A DNA stretch of 64,000 nucleotides, from positions 124,001 to 188,000 of the forward strand of contig JARFIW010001190.1 in NCBI GenBank assembly GCA_036346225.1. Reading direction: 5' to 3'. The DNA is from Platerodrilus igneus (taxonomy: Eukaryota > Arthropoda > Insecta > Coleoptera > Lycidae). The notes under the pieces are model-generated. The model was not told where the DNA came from, did not search any database, and saw nothing but the letters and a program-made list of their open reading frames with translations. Each line of letters starts with the position of its first letter. Positions within the stretch are counted from its first letter, which is position 1. Of the stretch, positions 22,432 to 33,440 are shown piece after piece. Made by a program: the position numbers and the translations under genes.

Positions 22432-23030
22432 ATTTAAATAAATTTCTAAAAAACAACAAGAAGTTTGAAAAATCAGTGTTTATAGTCTATTGTTAGGATA
22501 ATGAGTTCAACTGTAGTAAACGTAGATATGTGTATTCTAGGGAGTTGGCTAGTTGCGAAATATTTCGTCAAAGTGAACTCCAATATCAGAGAAATTGGTG
22601 CGAGGTCTGTCATTTTACACCTTTATTTATAGTAAACAAATATATTGAAAACCAGCATGGCCACCGCAACTACTATCATAAAAAATAAATAAAGTAAATT
22701 TAGAAATTTTTTATATACGTGTTAGATTTATTATATTATAAAGTATACATTGATATTGTCTAATTGTTCAAATGTTCACATAACTGAAATGGGTATCCAA
22801 TTTCTTGAGGAAAGAATTGTAACAAAGATGTGAATTTATTAAAAGGATGCTATGAACGTTTTACAAAATTATTAATTAAAATCGTTTTATTTAAAACTAT
22901 ATCACAATTTTATTTACAGCTATTAATACCTATAGTTAAACTACAACAATTTAGAAATGTATAAAAGAATAAACCGGAATATCTGAGATCACAGTAATAC
23001 AAATTTTCGTAAAATCTATAGTTTTAAAAT
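22432..23030. other. Gap after the Polinton-like relic
   Basis: A readable piece near 22515-22665 (plus strand, with RELASCEIFRQSELQYQRN then WCEVCHFTPLFIV) looks like protein but is not recognised. The remainder is AT-rich with no other signal. Confidence 0.35.
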
Positions 23031-23381
23031 TTAAATATCACTCGTAAATGTGTGGAATGGAAACCCGTTGTTTTCTTCCATATACTCAACTTGTCTACAA
23101 ATACTGTTTTCAAATAATCTTGGATAAGTTCTTATAAATTCGTATAACATTTTACCAATATCCATATTACGGTATCTGCCTTTAATTATATCATTTGCGA
23201 TATTATGTATATTAGGAGCACCGTTTTCTGTTAGTTCTCTTAAAGAATTGTCGTAGTTCTTTAAGGTTCCTTTTGTAAATAACATATAATCTCCATCAAA
23301 TGTTACCCTCTTCACTAAACAATTCTTATTTACATGGAAAAATTTGAAAAATTCTTTTAAATTTGAATGGTTAAGACAGAT
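23031..23381 (-). CDS. Orphan ORF of unknown function (possibly a gene fragment)
   Basis: An uninterrupted minus-strand frame of about 116 codons, from after the TAA at 23382-23384 to a stop at 23031. It has no obvious ATG at its start, so it may be an internal or 3' exon or a truncated gene. The composition is protein-like (LKEFFKFFHVNKNCLVKRVT, then GTLKNYDNSLRELTENGAPN, then GRYRNMDIGKMLYEFIRTYP) and not low-complexity. Few other frames in this AT-rich area stay open so long without belonging to an element. I do not recognise a domain. It lies 600 bases beyond the Polinton-like relic and on the other strand, so it could be a further Polinton gene or a host fragment. A splice acceptor is not clear. 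Confidence 0.4.
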   Translation of the reverse strand: MCLNHSNLKEFFKFFHVNKNCLVKRVTFDGDYMLFTKGTLKNYDNSLRELTENGAPNIHNIANDIIKGRYRNMDIGKMLYEFIRTYPRLFENSICRQVEYMEENNGFPFHTFTSDI

Positions 23382-23822
23382 TTACAGCGATTTGATATAC
23401 TACACCATGGATTTACATTAAAAATGTTGCTAACAAGCGATGAAAAATACTACTGGACTAACAACTCGCATCAGTTGTAAATATTACAGTTAATAAATTT
23501 CTAAACTATGCTTTTTATTAGGTTTCTTAAAATTACCCCGCAGAAAAGAATTAAAAATGTTTTAAGTTGGTTTCAAAGTTATCATGCTATTCCTAAAATA
23601 ATTGAACGGTTTGCAACTTGCGGTAAATTTTAGGCCACGTTATAACATTTCTATAAATACATTAGCTAAAAATTTGGATGGAGGGTTTGTGTTAAGGTAG
23701 GGGGGTAGTCGGGAAATTCCGGATTAAAGTGTATATCTCGGGTAACCAAATAGGATTTAACAATCCAGTTAAAATTAAATAAACAAAAAATTTAAAAGTT
23801 CCGGGCTTTATAGGGGTGTATT
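23382..23822. other. AT-rich spacer
   Basis: No feature recognised. A G-rich stretch (23690-23715) precedes the direct repeat that follows. Confidence 0.45.
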
Positions 23823-24118
23823 CTTGTAAGGGATAGTTCAATTTGAAAATTTTTGACGGATTTAGATTGCCCGGGAGATTTTGTATCAGGTTAATATGGC
23901 TAGTCGAAGAAAACTTTTATCTGGGTTGGATATGAATGCAATGAGCAAAAACTTGGGGTACCAGGTTTTAACAGGGTGTAACTTTGTAACGGGTAGTCCG
24001 ATTTTAGAAATTCAAACAGATTTGGATTACCTGGGAAATTCATATGGCTAGTCGAAGAAAACTCTTACCTAGGTGAGATATGAATGCAAAGAGCAAAAAT
24101 TACTCTGATTCCCCTATC
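23823..24118. repeat. Two direct repeats of about 148 bases
   Basis: The block ATATGGCTAGTCGAAGAAAA occurs at 23894 and again at 24042. Around it GTAA(G/C)GG(A/G)TAGT, GATTTAGATTGCC/GATTTGGATTACC and GATATGAATGCAA also repeat with the same 148-base offset. The units are diverged (roughly 75-80 percent by eye). Function unknown. Confidence 0.8.
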
Positions 24119-24448
24119 AGCCTTCTATTTGCACCGTTAACAGGTGATTGTTTTCGCATACAAAACTAAGAGATTGTTGACGTAAAACTAAAAGAAGTAA
24201 AGAGTTACACCCTTTTAGTATTTTGTGGAAGTTGTACGTACTATTAACTAAGTATTGCTCTCTCTTTTATTTTCTCTTTCACAAAGTAAATGCCAAACTA
24301 TTATTTTAAATTATAACTGCGTTGGGATGTTTCAATACAACTAACAAAAATAGTGTTAGAAATGATTTATAAAGAATTTAGGTAATTTAAATTGGCATTC
24401 GCGATGTAGTGATTTTCCCAACTAAATAAAAATACCTACGCATTTCAG

Positions 24449-24544
24449 CTGCTTTACTAGGTTTGGACATAGAAAGATTAGAACTTTTCAAAATGTATTG
24501 GAAGTACGATTGGCCACAGATAAGCGATCAGCACGACCCAAACG
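24449..24544 (+). other. Exon-like segment with consensus splice sites
   Basis: A 96-base segment sits between an acceptor-like CATTTCAG (24441-24448) and a donor AACG|GTAAGTA that fits the consensus (GT at 24545). One frame is open throughout and reads ALLGLDIERLELFKMYWKYD then WPQISDQHDPN, with intron phase 1 at both borders. The peptide is well mixed and not recognised. It could be one internal exon of a host gene on the plus strand, or an exon of the transposase relic that begins 1.1 kb downstream. No partner exon is visible in the window. Confidence 0.4.
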
Positions 24545-25595
24545 GTAAGTACACAACTATTAATATTATTATATTCAAATACATATTACCATTATAACAT
24601 CCTTCTATAAATTTACTGAAACTATAAAGTGTTGCGAAGATAGAAAAAATGGAAGTGCATTAATAAATAAAAGTTTCAATTGTTTCAGTGCACTTGTGGA
24701 GTATCACAGTAATAAGATTTTAGACTGACCAAAATTAGTGTAATACTTCGGTCGGAGACCTCGAGTCTATATTATATTTGAGAGTAATGTTAAGCTTTTA
24801 CCTATATACAATCATCAACTTGAAATGATGGAAATGTTACCTACTGCAAGTAGTATTTCTGTTATGCCTTAACCTGAAATCTAGAACTTGAATCGTCTTC
24901 TAGGTTTAACTCCACTTCAAATTGTAGCCCAACACGTAGCAAGCGAAACAATTAAATTAAACCTTCCTTCAATGTGATCGTGCTTGAATGTATTACCGAT
25001 TTCACAGTTCATACTACTTACTAATCTAGCAATCAATCTGAACAAGAAATTAGGCTAATAATCACTGAAACAGGATCCAATTTGTCAAGTACCTTAAACC
25101 AATCTGCCATTAACTCTGTTGAATTTTATACAGCTGAAGTAAATCACGGAACCCCAGACCTATTGTCGAATAATTCTATTCAAGTAATTAATGAGCCTGC
25201 AGCTACTTATCTTCAAGATATTGAAGTTCATGATCCCATGAATAAGGTGTTTCGCCGACTCCCAACACAATATTAAAACTTTGTTCTGAACGAATGCACA
25301 GGCCTCCCAGTTCCTGTAGAAGAGGACAGTTTTAACAGTGAGTCAAATGAAAGTAAAATATTTTCGAATAAAACATCACGTTGAAATTGCCAGAAATAGC
25401 TAAGGGTCCTGGGTAAATGAAGGACCAAAACGATCAAAACAACAATAATGCTAGTAGACACTATAATTACGTTCGAAAGCAGAAGATAACTATCTAAGCA
25501 AAACATTGTCAGCATGATACTACTCTAAGATCTAATCGTAGTTTTGTTTGTGGTTTTATAGATATTGATACAAGGTAGAGAATATTAGACTATTT

Positions 25596-26860
25596 TTGGT
25601 TGTTGCCATCTTGAGATGCTCAAAAAATATAAATGGACTTGTTGCGACCAGCTCAGATTCTCGCCGCAGAACAAGCACAGCTTCCAAAGACGATCCCATA
25701 AAGATTAGTGGTTTCGATTTTTACCTACAAGAGTTAAACCGCGCTAGAAGAAGGGTATGTACAAATTGTTTTCTGGCTTCGATGGACTTTAAGAAAGCTA
25801 TAATTCACGACTGAATTACTCCATCGACCCACAACAATAAGCAACCTACAATAAAGGAGTATAGTTCTAATAATTCTTTGGATGAAGGCATAAAGCCAAA
25901 TCGTACATTATCTAGAAGTGAATCGGCATCGGTCTACACGTGGCTTGCACTACTTCCAAAAGTTCCAAATCATTATTGCTGTTCAAGTACATCCAGAACA
26001 TACGTAAAAGACAGTTTTCGATCTAAATCTGAAATGCATCGAATATACTCGGTTTGGTGCATAGAAAATGATCTACATCCTTTATAAAAAAACCGTTTTG
26101 TGAAATTTTAGAGGCCCAAAGAATTTTAATATATTCACCTTGTATGGATAAATGTGATATATGGGTGGCTTTCAAGGAAGGCAATATGGAGGAACATGAG
26201 TACAAATTACATTTAAATAAGAGGAACGAAATCAGAGACGCTAAGAAGCATGCTACATCTATTGCTTCAGAGAGTATTCTTCTGGCAACGATGGATGTGC
26301 AGAGTATTCAATTGTGTCCTAAAATTCTTGTATCAGAACAATAGTGTAAACAGAAATTAGCACTGTATAATTTTATCGTATATGCAAACAATAACAGCGA
26401 TAACCATTTGTGGGTCTGGCACTAAGGAGACGCAGCCGTTTCTGCAAATGATTTAGCAGCTGCATTATGCACTTTCTAGAACTTTAGCAAACAAAAGATT
26501 TAAAAAAGATTATTATAATATCCGATGGCTGAGCATATCAAAATAAAAATAAAATTTTAGCAAGTGCTATTGCGAATTTCACGCAAAATATGCATGTTGG
26601 AGTAGAACAAATTATCCTTGAAAAAGAACATTCAACGATGGAGGTGAATAGCGTCCGCTTAACAATGGAACGGTTATTTTCTCTACCGATATTATACACC
26701 AGCAGATTACATAAATCGAAAGAGACAAGCTAGATCATCGCATCCATATGAAGTAAATCTGCTAAATTTTACATTTTTTAAAAACCTTGAATTAAATGCC
26801 GGAAATTTTCAGTCAATTCGGTCTGCTAAACAGCAAATGATCCCACCGGGTATGATATCA
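25596..26860 (+). pseudogene. Decayed DDE-type transposase-like gene (unclassified insect family)
   Basis: Pieces in order across frames are RRRVCTNCFLASMDFKKA, KPNRTLSRSESASVYTWLAL, VPNHYCCSSTSRTYV, FRSKSEMHRIYSVWCIENDL, then HEYKLHLNKRNEIRDAKKHA, LLATMDVQSIQLCPKILVSE, LWVWH and a final block with YYTPADYINRKRQARSSHPY. The chain 'HYC...TSR.Y......SK..MH..Y..WC..N', then 'H...KNEAR..K', then 'MD.Q..Q.CPK' and 'LYVWHE' belongs to a common insect transposase-like protein that is usually annotated only as uncharacterised. Stops and frameshifts are frequent, so the copy is dead. I could not define TIRs. Low-complexity open frames upstream (25082-25276) may be its N-terminus. Confidence 0.6.
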
Positions 26861-28013
26861 TAGGCTTGTTGTATTGAAATGGCCAGGTTTCGTATAAGTT
26901 GGGTCATACACATAAATGGAACATACTTTCATGTAGACGCCGAACTTAAGAAATAAGCATTCCACAACATCCATATTATACTAAGCAAAGGAAAATCAAA
27001 AAAACGGATTTGAAAGTCTTCAGTGGTTGTAAAAATACATGCATCAAAATTATCATGCTTTTTATGATAGTTTGGAATGTGTTTAATATTTTGGTAAAAA
27101 TTATACATATATTGAGTGAGATTCTATTGCTATTTTGGAAACAGTGTTGACTCTGGCTCTTTTTGTCATAAATTTGTTTGTTTTGAAACCGTTCCGCTTG
27201 CTTTCAAAAAATTGTCTACAGGTATCTTTTCTTTTTTTGTGTATTACAATATATATTATATAAGTATTCATGATTTATATATTATAACTTTAAGTTCCTT
27301 TAAAAACAGACAGCTTAGAGCAACACATAAATTGATTATGATCACTAACTGCAAAAGGGAAAAAATCGAGTGATTGACCGCGTACAAAAATCGTATACAC
27401 TTATTTGATATTTGAAACATATGATAAACTTTTGACAGAAATTTAACGACATGTAACAACATTTGACAATAATTGAAAAACACGTGACCAATATTTACCA
27501 CATATGTCAAGTGACTACTCCGTTCGGGAAAAACAATGCTCAAATCTATTGGTATAGAAAAATGCTTTGTTTACAATTGTCACATAACGGTTCTCTAAAC
27601 CAAAACAAAATCAGTCATGTGCAGTTTGGAAAATATTTAATTTATAGTATATCGAGTACAAGTGCTATTTTTGTGAATTTTATGGAGAAATGGAGGCAAC
27701 AGCATAAACTTCCCTTTTTAACAACTTTTATAAGCATCACTATCATATTCTAAACGAAAATCGGCTTTTCTTAGTTACTGTAAAATGAACAAAACCTGTT
27801 TTGCGGTTTTTGGAAGCGCGACGATGGTATACGAATTAATGATAGCCATACCCTTCGCTCCATAGAAAATACATAGCGGCCACCTTCGAAATTTTTTGCT
27901 ACAACGCATATTCGAACCGATCTAGAACACTTCGTCATTGCTAGCGCAGCCTCGCCACTTCGCCGTCACTAGGTCCCGTCGTCGTCAGGCAGCCGATGCC
28001 AGTCCGACGTCAG
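26861..28013. other. No gene recognised; short GC-rich patch at the right
   Basis: AT-rich DNA with overlapping short frames in both directions at 27116-27753 that show no motif. A GC-rich patch at 27940-28030 (CGTCGTCGTCAGG and similar) borders the inverted repeat partner at 28014. Confidence 0.45.
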
Positions 28014-28100
28014 CAGGTCGCCGTACCAATTAAGTTATTTACCAAAATTTATTTGCCAATGAAATAAAATTAAGCATTAACAATTTTTTTAATTTAATAA
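28014..28100 (+). repeat. Repeat partner of 31981-32068 (inverted)
   Basis: Begins CAGGTCGCCGTA and ends AAGCATTAACAATTTTTTTA plus ATTTAAT. It matches the reverse complement of 31981-32068 with about 90 percent identity by eye. The partner lies next to the piggyBac-like relic on the minus strand, so this may be the detached end of a second copy of that element. Confidence 0.75.
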
Positions 28101-29738
28101 AATGATATGATAGGATGAAACAACGATATGTAAACATCACCATTATAATGATATAAAAATTTATATAAATAATCCTGCAGATTATGATACATTAGAAACA
28201 TCTTCCTTCCATACACATTTGCTAGGAAGTTTACTTACAAACACAGGTATAAGGATAGAGTCAAAATGCAATTTACAACTAAAGTCTAAAAGGAAACAAC
28301 ATTTTATCATTACTAAACATTAATACAATCCTTGCTTAATCCTTGTTAATAATTAGAAACCCCAAAAAGTTTTATATGTAAGTCACAAAATTTTCTTTAA
28401 GAGTAATGTGAATAATTTAAATACTCTAATATTATCCCGCCTCGGTGTGACTGACTGATCAGTATCATCCAAAAAAACCCTTTTGTAAAGGTTACACCAC
28501 CTCCAAATTTGAGCTTTAAATTGTATAAAAATAAAACTATCCGTTCACAAGTAATTTTCTATACGCAAAAATCTTATACTAGCTTAATCTACTTAATAAT
28601 AGCACAATTTGTCCCTCTAATGGTTTAAAACAATGTTAAACTTGCGTTTAAAATCTTCAAACTATTGTTGGTATTCGTGTCACTATCACATGTCCTTGAT
28701 TATAATTGCCCTCTTAATATCGCTTCAATTTAAAAATAATTTTCACAAGTTCATCGAAGAATTCCTGATTCCATTTTATATTTCCATTCTAAATAGATTT
28801 TTATTTCAAAATCTACTTATCAGTTTTAGAAAGTATTAAAATATCGAGGTGGCCTTGCGCCAAGTTTAATTATAATTTCTATCGGAGCAATAAATACGTC
28901 GTTGGTGTGCTCCAGCGATTCAGTATATATCTATTAATGAATGAATCCTTCTAAACGTTTACCGACTTTTCTAGAATAAAATCTCAATACATCATCACAT
29001 GTTTTCGAGTGTTTGCATCATATTCGAGCAAGTTTGGCATGATGTAATTTCTACGAAATTTTGTTTATTTTGTGTATTCCAACATCTTAATTATCTGTCA
29101 GTTTAATTTTTGATCAAAAAATTAGTCTCTAAATTTATGAATGTAAAATACTCATTCGTTATGGATTTTGTAATAATTTATGGCGGCCATTAAAAAAGTT
29201 TTACCTTATCTAATTTATAGTTTTCACCTATTTTGTTGCATTCCAGAAATTCGCTTAATTGGTTTGCATTCATACATATTTACAAATGATTTACATGTTT
29301 TTAAGGACCGACTCTAGAAAATTAGCTTCCTTGAAGGAAAAAGATCTTATTCATGTTTCACGTTATATACTTGCAATTGTATTATGACTGACGTTACAAA
29401 TAACGTTTTTAAAGAGGTGTACTTGATACTAAAGTTATTTAGTATTTTTAAAAAGGTTACACAACATGATTTGTGTTGTATTCAAATTGTTAGTTTTCCT
29501 TTTGGAACTCGGTTAAAAAAACGGGATTTTTCAACATGCATAAATGCATTAGAATCTTCTTTTAAATGATATTTTTAAAGATGGATATTTACACACGGGT
29601 TTTACAAGTGCATCTTATTAGGATTATTATACAGAGTAGAGAATTAAGTACTTAAAAATTTAATTTTCTGTTTTGGGTAAATTTTTTTACAGAATATGCT
29701 GCTCAATGCCCTCTAATATGAGCACCGTATAACACACA

Positions 29739-29742
<4 letters not shown>
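28101..29742. other. AT-rich stretch, nothing identified
   Basis: No recognisable domain in any frame; short open frames only. Confidence 0.5.

Positions 29743-29807
<65 letters not shown>
29743..29807. repeat. (TA)n tract before element C2
   Basis: TA dinucleotide run with one phase break at about 29775. It ends where element C2 starts. Confidence 0.95.
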
Positions 29808-29809
<2 letters not shown>

Positions 29810-31774
29810 ATTGACGTGCTAAGTGGTCACAAAACGTCATTGAAACCCAAATTCTACAAATAAATCTCATCAAAATATAAAAGAATCCGGAAAAAAAAAA
29901 TTTCCGTAAATTCATGGTTATGCACTTTATAATACAAACATCGGAAAATCAATTTCTCTGTGAATAAATATCACCCTGTATGATATAAGCATATTGTAAA
30001 TAAACAGCAAGTAACGGTAGTTGTATATGTAAAAATAATTAATCGTAAGATATCGTAAAACGCATTCAATAGGAACGCAAATCCACCGTTAGATAAATAC
30101 AACGCCATTTATTTTCACTTATTAATTAGCAATACATTTTTGATAAAAAAGGTTTTTTTATTTGCTGTAAATGGTACTAGCTTTATGCATTTAGTATAAA
30201 AACTAAAATCTTTTAAAAAAACACAATTCTAAGCCTAATATTTGTATTAAAAACACGTTTTAATGTTAAAACCAAGTATGTCTATAAAATGCAACTCCTT
30301 TTGCATTAAAAAGTAATTAAAGTTTAAATTAATTACCCTGTAACTACAGAAACTTATTTTAAATAAAGAATTTTTTAGAATATTAAGAATATAAAGAGAT
30401 GAGTCATCACTATTTAGAATTACGTAAATCTAATAAAACATTTGTGCCGACAAGCAGGTGGAACACAAAAACCCCAGAAATCCACGAAATATCCGGTAAA
30501 ATTGATTCTCTATAGCATTAGTATGCGACGCCACAAGAATCGTATATGTGTGAAACAATGACAAACAGCGCGCGTCACAATAACTGGAACAAAATTACAA
30601 AGTAATAAACTCAACAAATTTGAACGCTAATGAGAATTTAAAAAAAAAGGTTACGTATGATAGGCGTTTATTATCTAGAATAGAATAGCGCACATTCTAC
30701 AATCTTCTGGAAACAGATAAATTAAAAGAATTAGAATATATAAGGAAGCGTTTATTAAATTGAAAATTATTAGATTCATTCGAATGATTCGATTAATTTG
30801 ATTCTTAAGATCGATCGCAAAATGTTATTTTGAGCTGTTGCTTTGCGAAGATGATATTTAAAGTATGCAGTAAACATGCTGTAATTTAATAATTAAGATG
30901 GTACAATGAATATAGAAGTGATTTTAGATGTAAGTTACATAAGAAATAGAATCTTTAAACTGCAATGAGGAGGGAAAATTCTTCAACATAACGCTTGTTT
31001 AAAAATTTTATTAAATAATTAAAAGGAAGGTTTAAGCATAATGTACTTAGGTAACTGCTGTTTGAAATAAGGACTTCAAATATAAAAAATCTTGTAAACT
31101 GATTTGGATATCAATTTAAAATAAGAAGATATTTAATTTCGAGGAGCGTTTTTGTGGATCCTGCAAGTATCACTTTTAAATTACTTTTAAGTAATATTGG
31201 AGTATTTGCATATAGTTTAAGATAGTTCTAATAATTTTTTGTAAGGGATTTTACCAGGAAAATTTATGATTGGTGTTCGAAACACTCTGACCTTTTACTA
31301 AATTATCTGTCAAGGATTTGTTGGCCAAATAAACCTTACAAACGTGGTAATAAACATAACCAGTAAACCATCGATAAAAAAAGAAAATTTAGTTGTGTAA
31401 ATTTAAAATAAGGTCAGGAACGATTTGTTTATAATAAGTACTTCTCAGGAATTGTTTTATGTTCGAAAGAATTGATGTTGTAAATGTTTTTGAATGAGAG
31501 AGAATATTTCATACTGTATAAATGCTTTATGATATTGCTTTTTTATTTTATTTTAAAAAACACCGTTAATTCCGTTGAGCTAGCCAGGCAAAGTTAAAAA
31601 AAAAGGTAAGTGAACAATTTCAAGTTTACAATTTGCTGTATCTGTATCACAGCACTCTTTTAGTGACGTTTACATCGCGGGCTTTACCACATCACCCTTT
31701 CAGCGGCGCCTCAACTTGCGGCGATCTTCATATCACTTTTTTAGCAGCGCATCAAAGCGGCGCTTGTCCCAGCA
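29808..31774. mobile_element. Family C long element, copy 2
   Basis: Begins TGATTGACGTGCTAAGTGG after (TA)n and ends GGCGCTTGTCCCAGCA before the next (TA)n, parallel to C1 at 7299-9534. It lacks the SINE found in C1. Near its right end it holds three units of a GC-rich minisatellite where C1 has only one short unit. No coding signal. Confidence 0.6.
31654..31774. repeat. GC-rich minisatellite, three units of about 41 bases
   Basis: Three degenerate units follow one another, each starting CAC(T/C)(C/T)TTT(T/C)AG. They share GC(G/A)GCG and TCAA..GCGGCG cores. In C1 the equivalent place has a single GGCGTTGTCACAGCA end. It is a strikingly GC-rich patch in AT-rich surroundings. Confidence 0.7.
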
Positions 31775-31783
31775 ATATATATA

Positions 31784-31823
<40 letters not shown>
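31775..31823. repeat. (TA)n tract after element C2
   Basis: TA dinucleotide run with a phase break near 31790. Confidence 0.95.
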
Positions 31824-31827
<4 letters not shown>

Positions 31828-31980
31828 TCTGAATGGACGCGCACCTTTCTAGAGTGCTAGAACGGCTTGAGAAATCCAGTGATCTAAAGAGTTAAACTTG
31901 CTTGCAATAATTGTTTAATAAATGCTTTATAGCTATGTACTTATTCATTTCTATATAATTATACTTTTAAATACCTAAAA

Positions 31981-32068
31981 ATATTAAATTAAAAAAATTG
32001 TTAATGCTTAATTTTTATTTCATTTGGGAAATAAATTGTGGTAATACATTAATTATTACGGCGACCTG
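31981..32068 (-). repeat. Repeat partner of 28014-28100 (inverted)
   Basis: The reverse complement starts CAGGTCGCCGTA and ends AACAATTTTTTTAATTTAAT. It lies directly beyond the 3' end of the piggyBac-like relic on the minus strand and may be part of that element's 3' flank. Confidence 0.75.
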
Positions 32069-32089
32069 CCGGCGACGACGGCGAACGTG

Positions 32090-32640
32090 TCCTATTGCAT
32101 ATCGGACAGCGTTTGATCGAAAGTACTTACTTCAGACCTTGTTTCGTTGTAATTTAAAATGCTTGATGGTTTACTATTCTCACCTGAAGCTTCCGCTCCT
32201 TGGTGCATTATGGAAAGTAGTAAACTCAATTTGTTCTTTTTGGTCATTTAGGAATCTAGCGCTTTCTTTTGCTCAAAACAAAAAATGGGCAAATTTAGAT
32301 TTGTGTTTTTTAATTCTATTACTTCTTTCGGGATCTCTTTTTATTTTTATGTAATGTTCCAAATCTGTCCATTGTGATGAAAGGTGTTAACAAAATATAT
32401 TCTGGAAGCTGAATCATTATTTGATGATTTCTTTTCCAAACATGAGCTGGGATCTATCATATATTTCGGTGAAGAATCACACATAATTACAATCTTTATG
32501 CCGTACTTATTGGACTTGCTTGGTATATGTATACAAAACGGATACCGTTCGCGAAATCCTAATATTTGTTTATCTATAGTTAGATAAAATAATGGTGTCA
32601 ATGAAGTCTTACCTGTTTCAATAAAATATTCCATATTTCA
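32090..32640 (-). pseudogene. piggyBac-like transposase relic (second family)
   Basis: The minus-strand frame 32634-32347 contains ILGFRERYPFCIHIPSKSNK followed by YGIKIVIMCDSSPKYMI. This is the piggyBac 'FRGR.PFR.Y.PSKP.KYGIK...CD....Y' block that carries the region of the first catalytic aspartate group. Beyond a stop, KEIPKEVIELKNTNL and FCFEQKKALDS fit the 'K.EIP.E.......S..F.F....TLVSY' block, and a further piece ILNYNETRSEVSTFDQTLSD fits the 'MYN.TKGGVDT.DQ' block with the third catalytic aspartate. This is a different piggyBac family from the one at 41.3-43.5 kb. It is decayed, and I could not place its TTAA ends. Confidence 0.75.
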
Positions 32641-32815
32641 CATACATATACGAAAAATCATAATACCTTTCTCTCTTACCATTTTTCATTTTAGTCAAAC
32701 CTAAGACAGTTTATCAAATAGTAAAACGCTCACAACCCATACACGTCTTATAGAATATTCCAGAAATATTGCCATCAAACATATGCTGTGAAAATAAATA
32801 ATTGCCTTTTTGACA

Positions 32816-33111
32816 TTACATGTGATTTTCCAATGCTCCACCCAAAGGTACTACATTGGCCAGGAAGCGAGTTTTTTTTACCTGGAAAATTTTGAATTTT
32901 GCCGAATCCTTGCTGTTCCAAGCAAGGTAGAGATCTTTAACGTGCGTGACAACACTCACACACGGGACCTCCATTTTACCTCTCATCCGAACGAGGGTGT
33001 ATTTTTGCGAAAAATGCTCGCCTAACATTTTTCAAGCGGACCGTGTCGGGATTCGAACCCGGGACCTTGGGCGTAGTAGTCACACACATACCACTACGCC
33101 ACGGAGCCGCC
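32816..33111 (-). mobile_element. tRNA-derived SINE, tandem copy 1
   Basis: On the minus strand the head at the right has a polymerase III A box (TGGCGTAGTGG) and a perfect B box (GGTTCGAATCC). It is followed by a body with GAACGAGGG, CTCACACACGGGACCTCC and CCTTTGGGTGGAGCATTGG. The tRNA-like head does not close into a proper acceptor stem, so it is a SINE and not a tRNA gene. It is flanked by the direct repeats TTGCCTTTTTGACA (32802) and TTGCCTTTTGACA (33112). The body resembles the highly conserved central domain known from invertebrate SINEs, as far as I can judge without a search. Confidence 0.82.
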
Positions 33112-33124
33112 TTGCCTTTTGACA

Positions 33125-33427
33125 TTGCATTTACATTTTCAATGCTCCACCCGAAGGTACTACATTGGCCAGGAGGCGAGTTTTTTGTTGCCTGGAAATT
33201 TAGAATTTTGCCGAACCCTTGCCGTTCCAGGCAAGGTAGGGATCTTTAACGTGCGTAACAACACTCACGCACGGGACCTCCATTTAACCTCTCATCCGAA
33301 CGAGGGCGTAATTCTTGTGAAAAATGCTCACCTGTCATTTTTCAAGCAGTCGGCCGTGTCGGGATTTGAACCCGGGACCTTAGGATCCGTAGTCTTACGC
33401 TTACTACATTGATCCACGGCGACGCCC
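33125..33427 (-). mobile_element. tRNA-derived SINE, tandem copy 2
   Basis: Same body as copy 1, with a more diverged head: the A box is weak (TGGATCAATGTAG) and the B box has one change (GGTTCAAATCC). It is flanked by TTGCCTTTTGACA at 33112-33124 and again at 33428-33440. The period between the two copies is about 306-316 bases. Confidence 0.82.
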
Positions 33428-33440
33428 TTGCCTTTTGACA

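Noticed and set aside
27116..27753. Three overlapping open frames of 85-96 codons
   Set aside because: Low-complexity, hydrophobic translations in AT-rich DNA on both strands, no motif or splice support.
29703..29915. Minus-strand frame with runs of YIYIYI
   Set aside because: Pure translation of the (TA)n tract.
33037..33111. tRNA gene on the minus strand (A and B boxes present)
   Set aside because: The acceptor arm does not close, the segment is followed by a SINE body, and a second copy with a different head follows; it is a SINE head.
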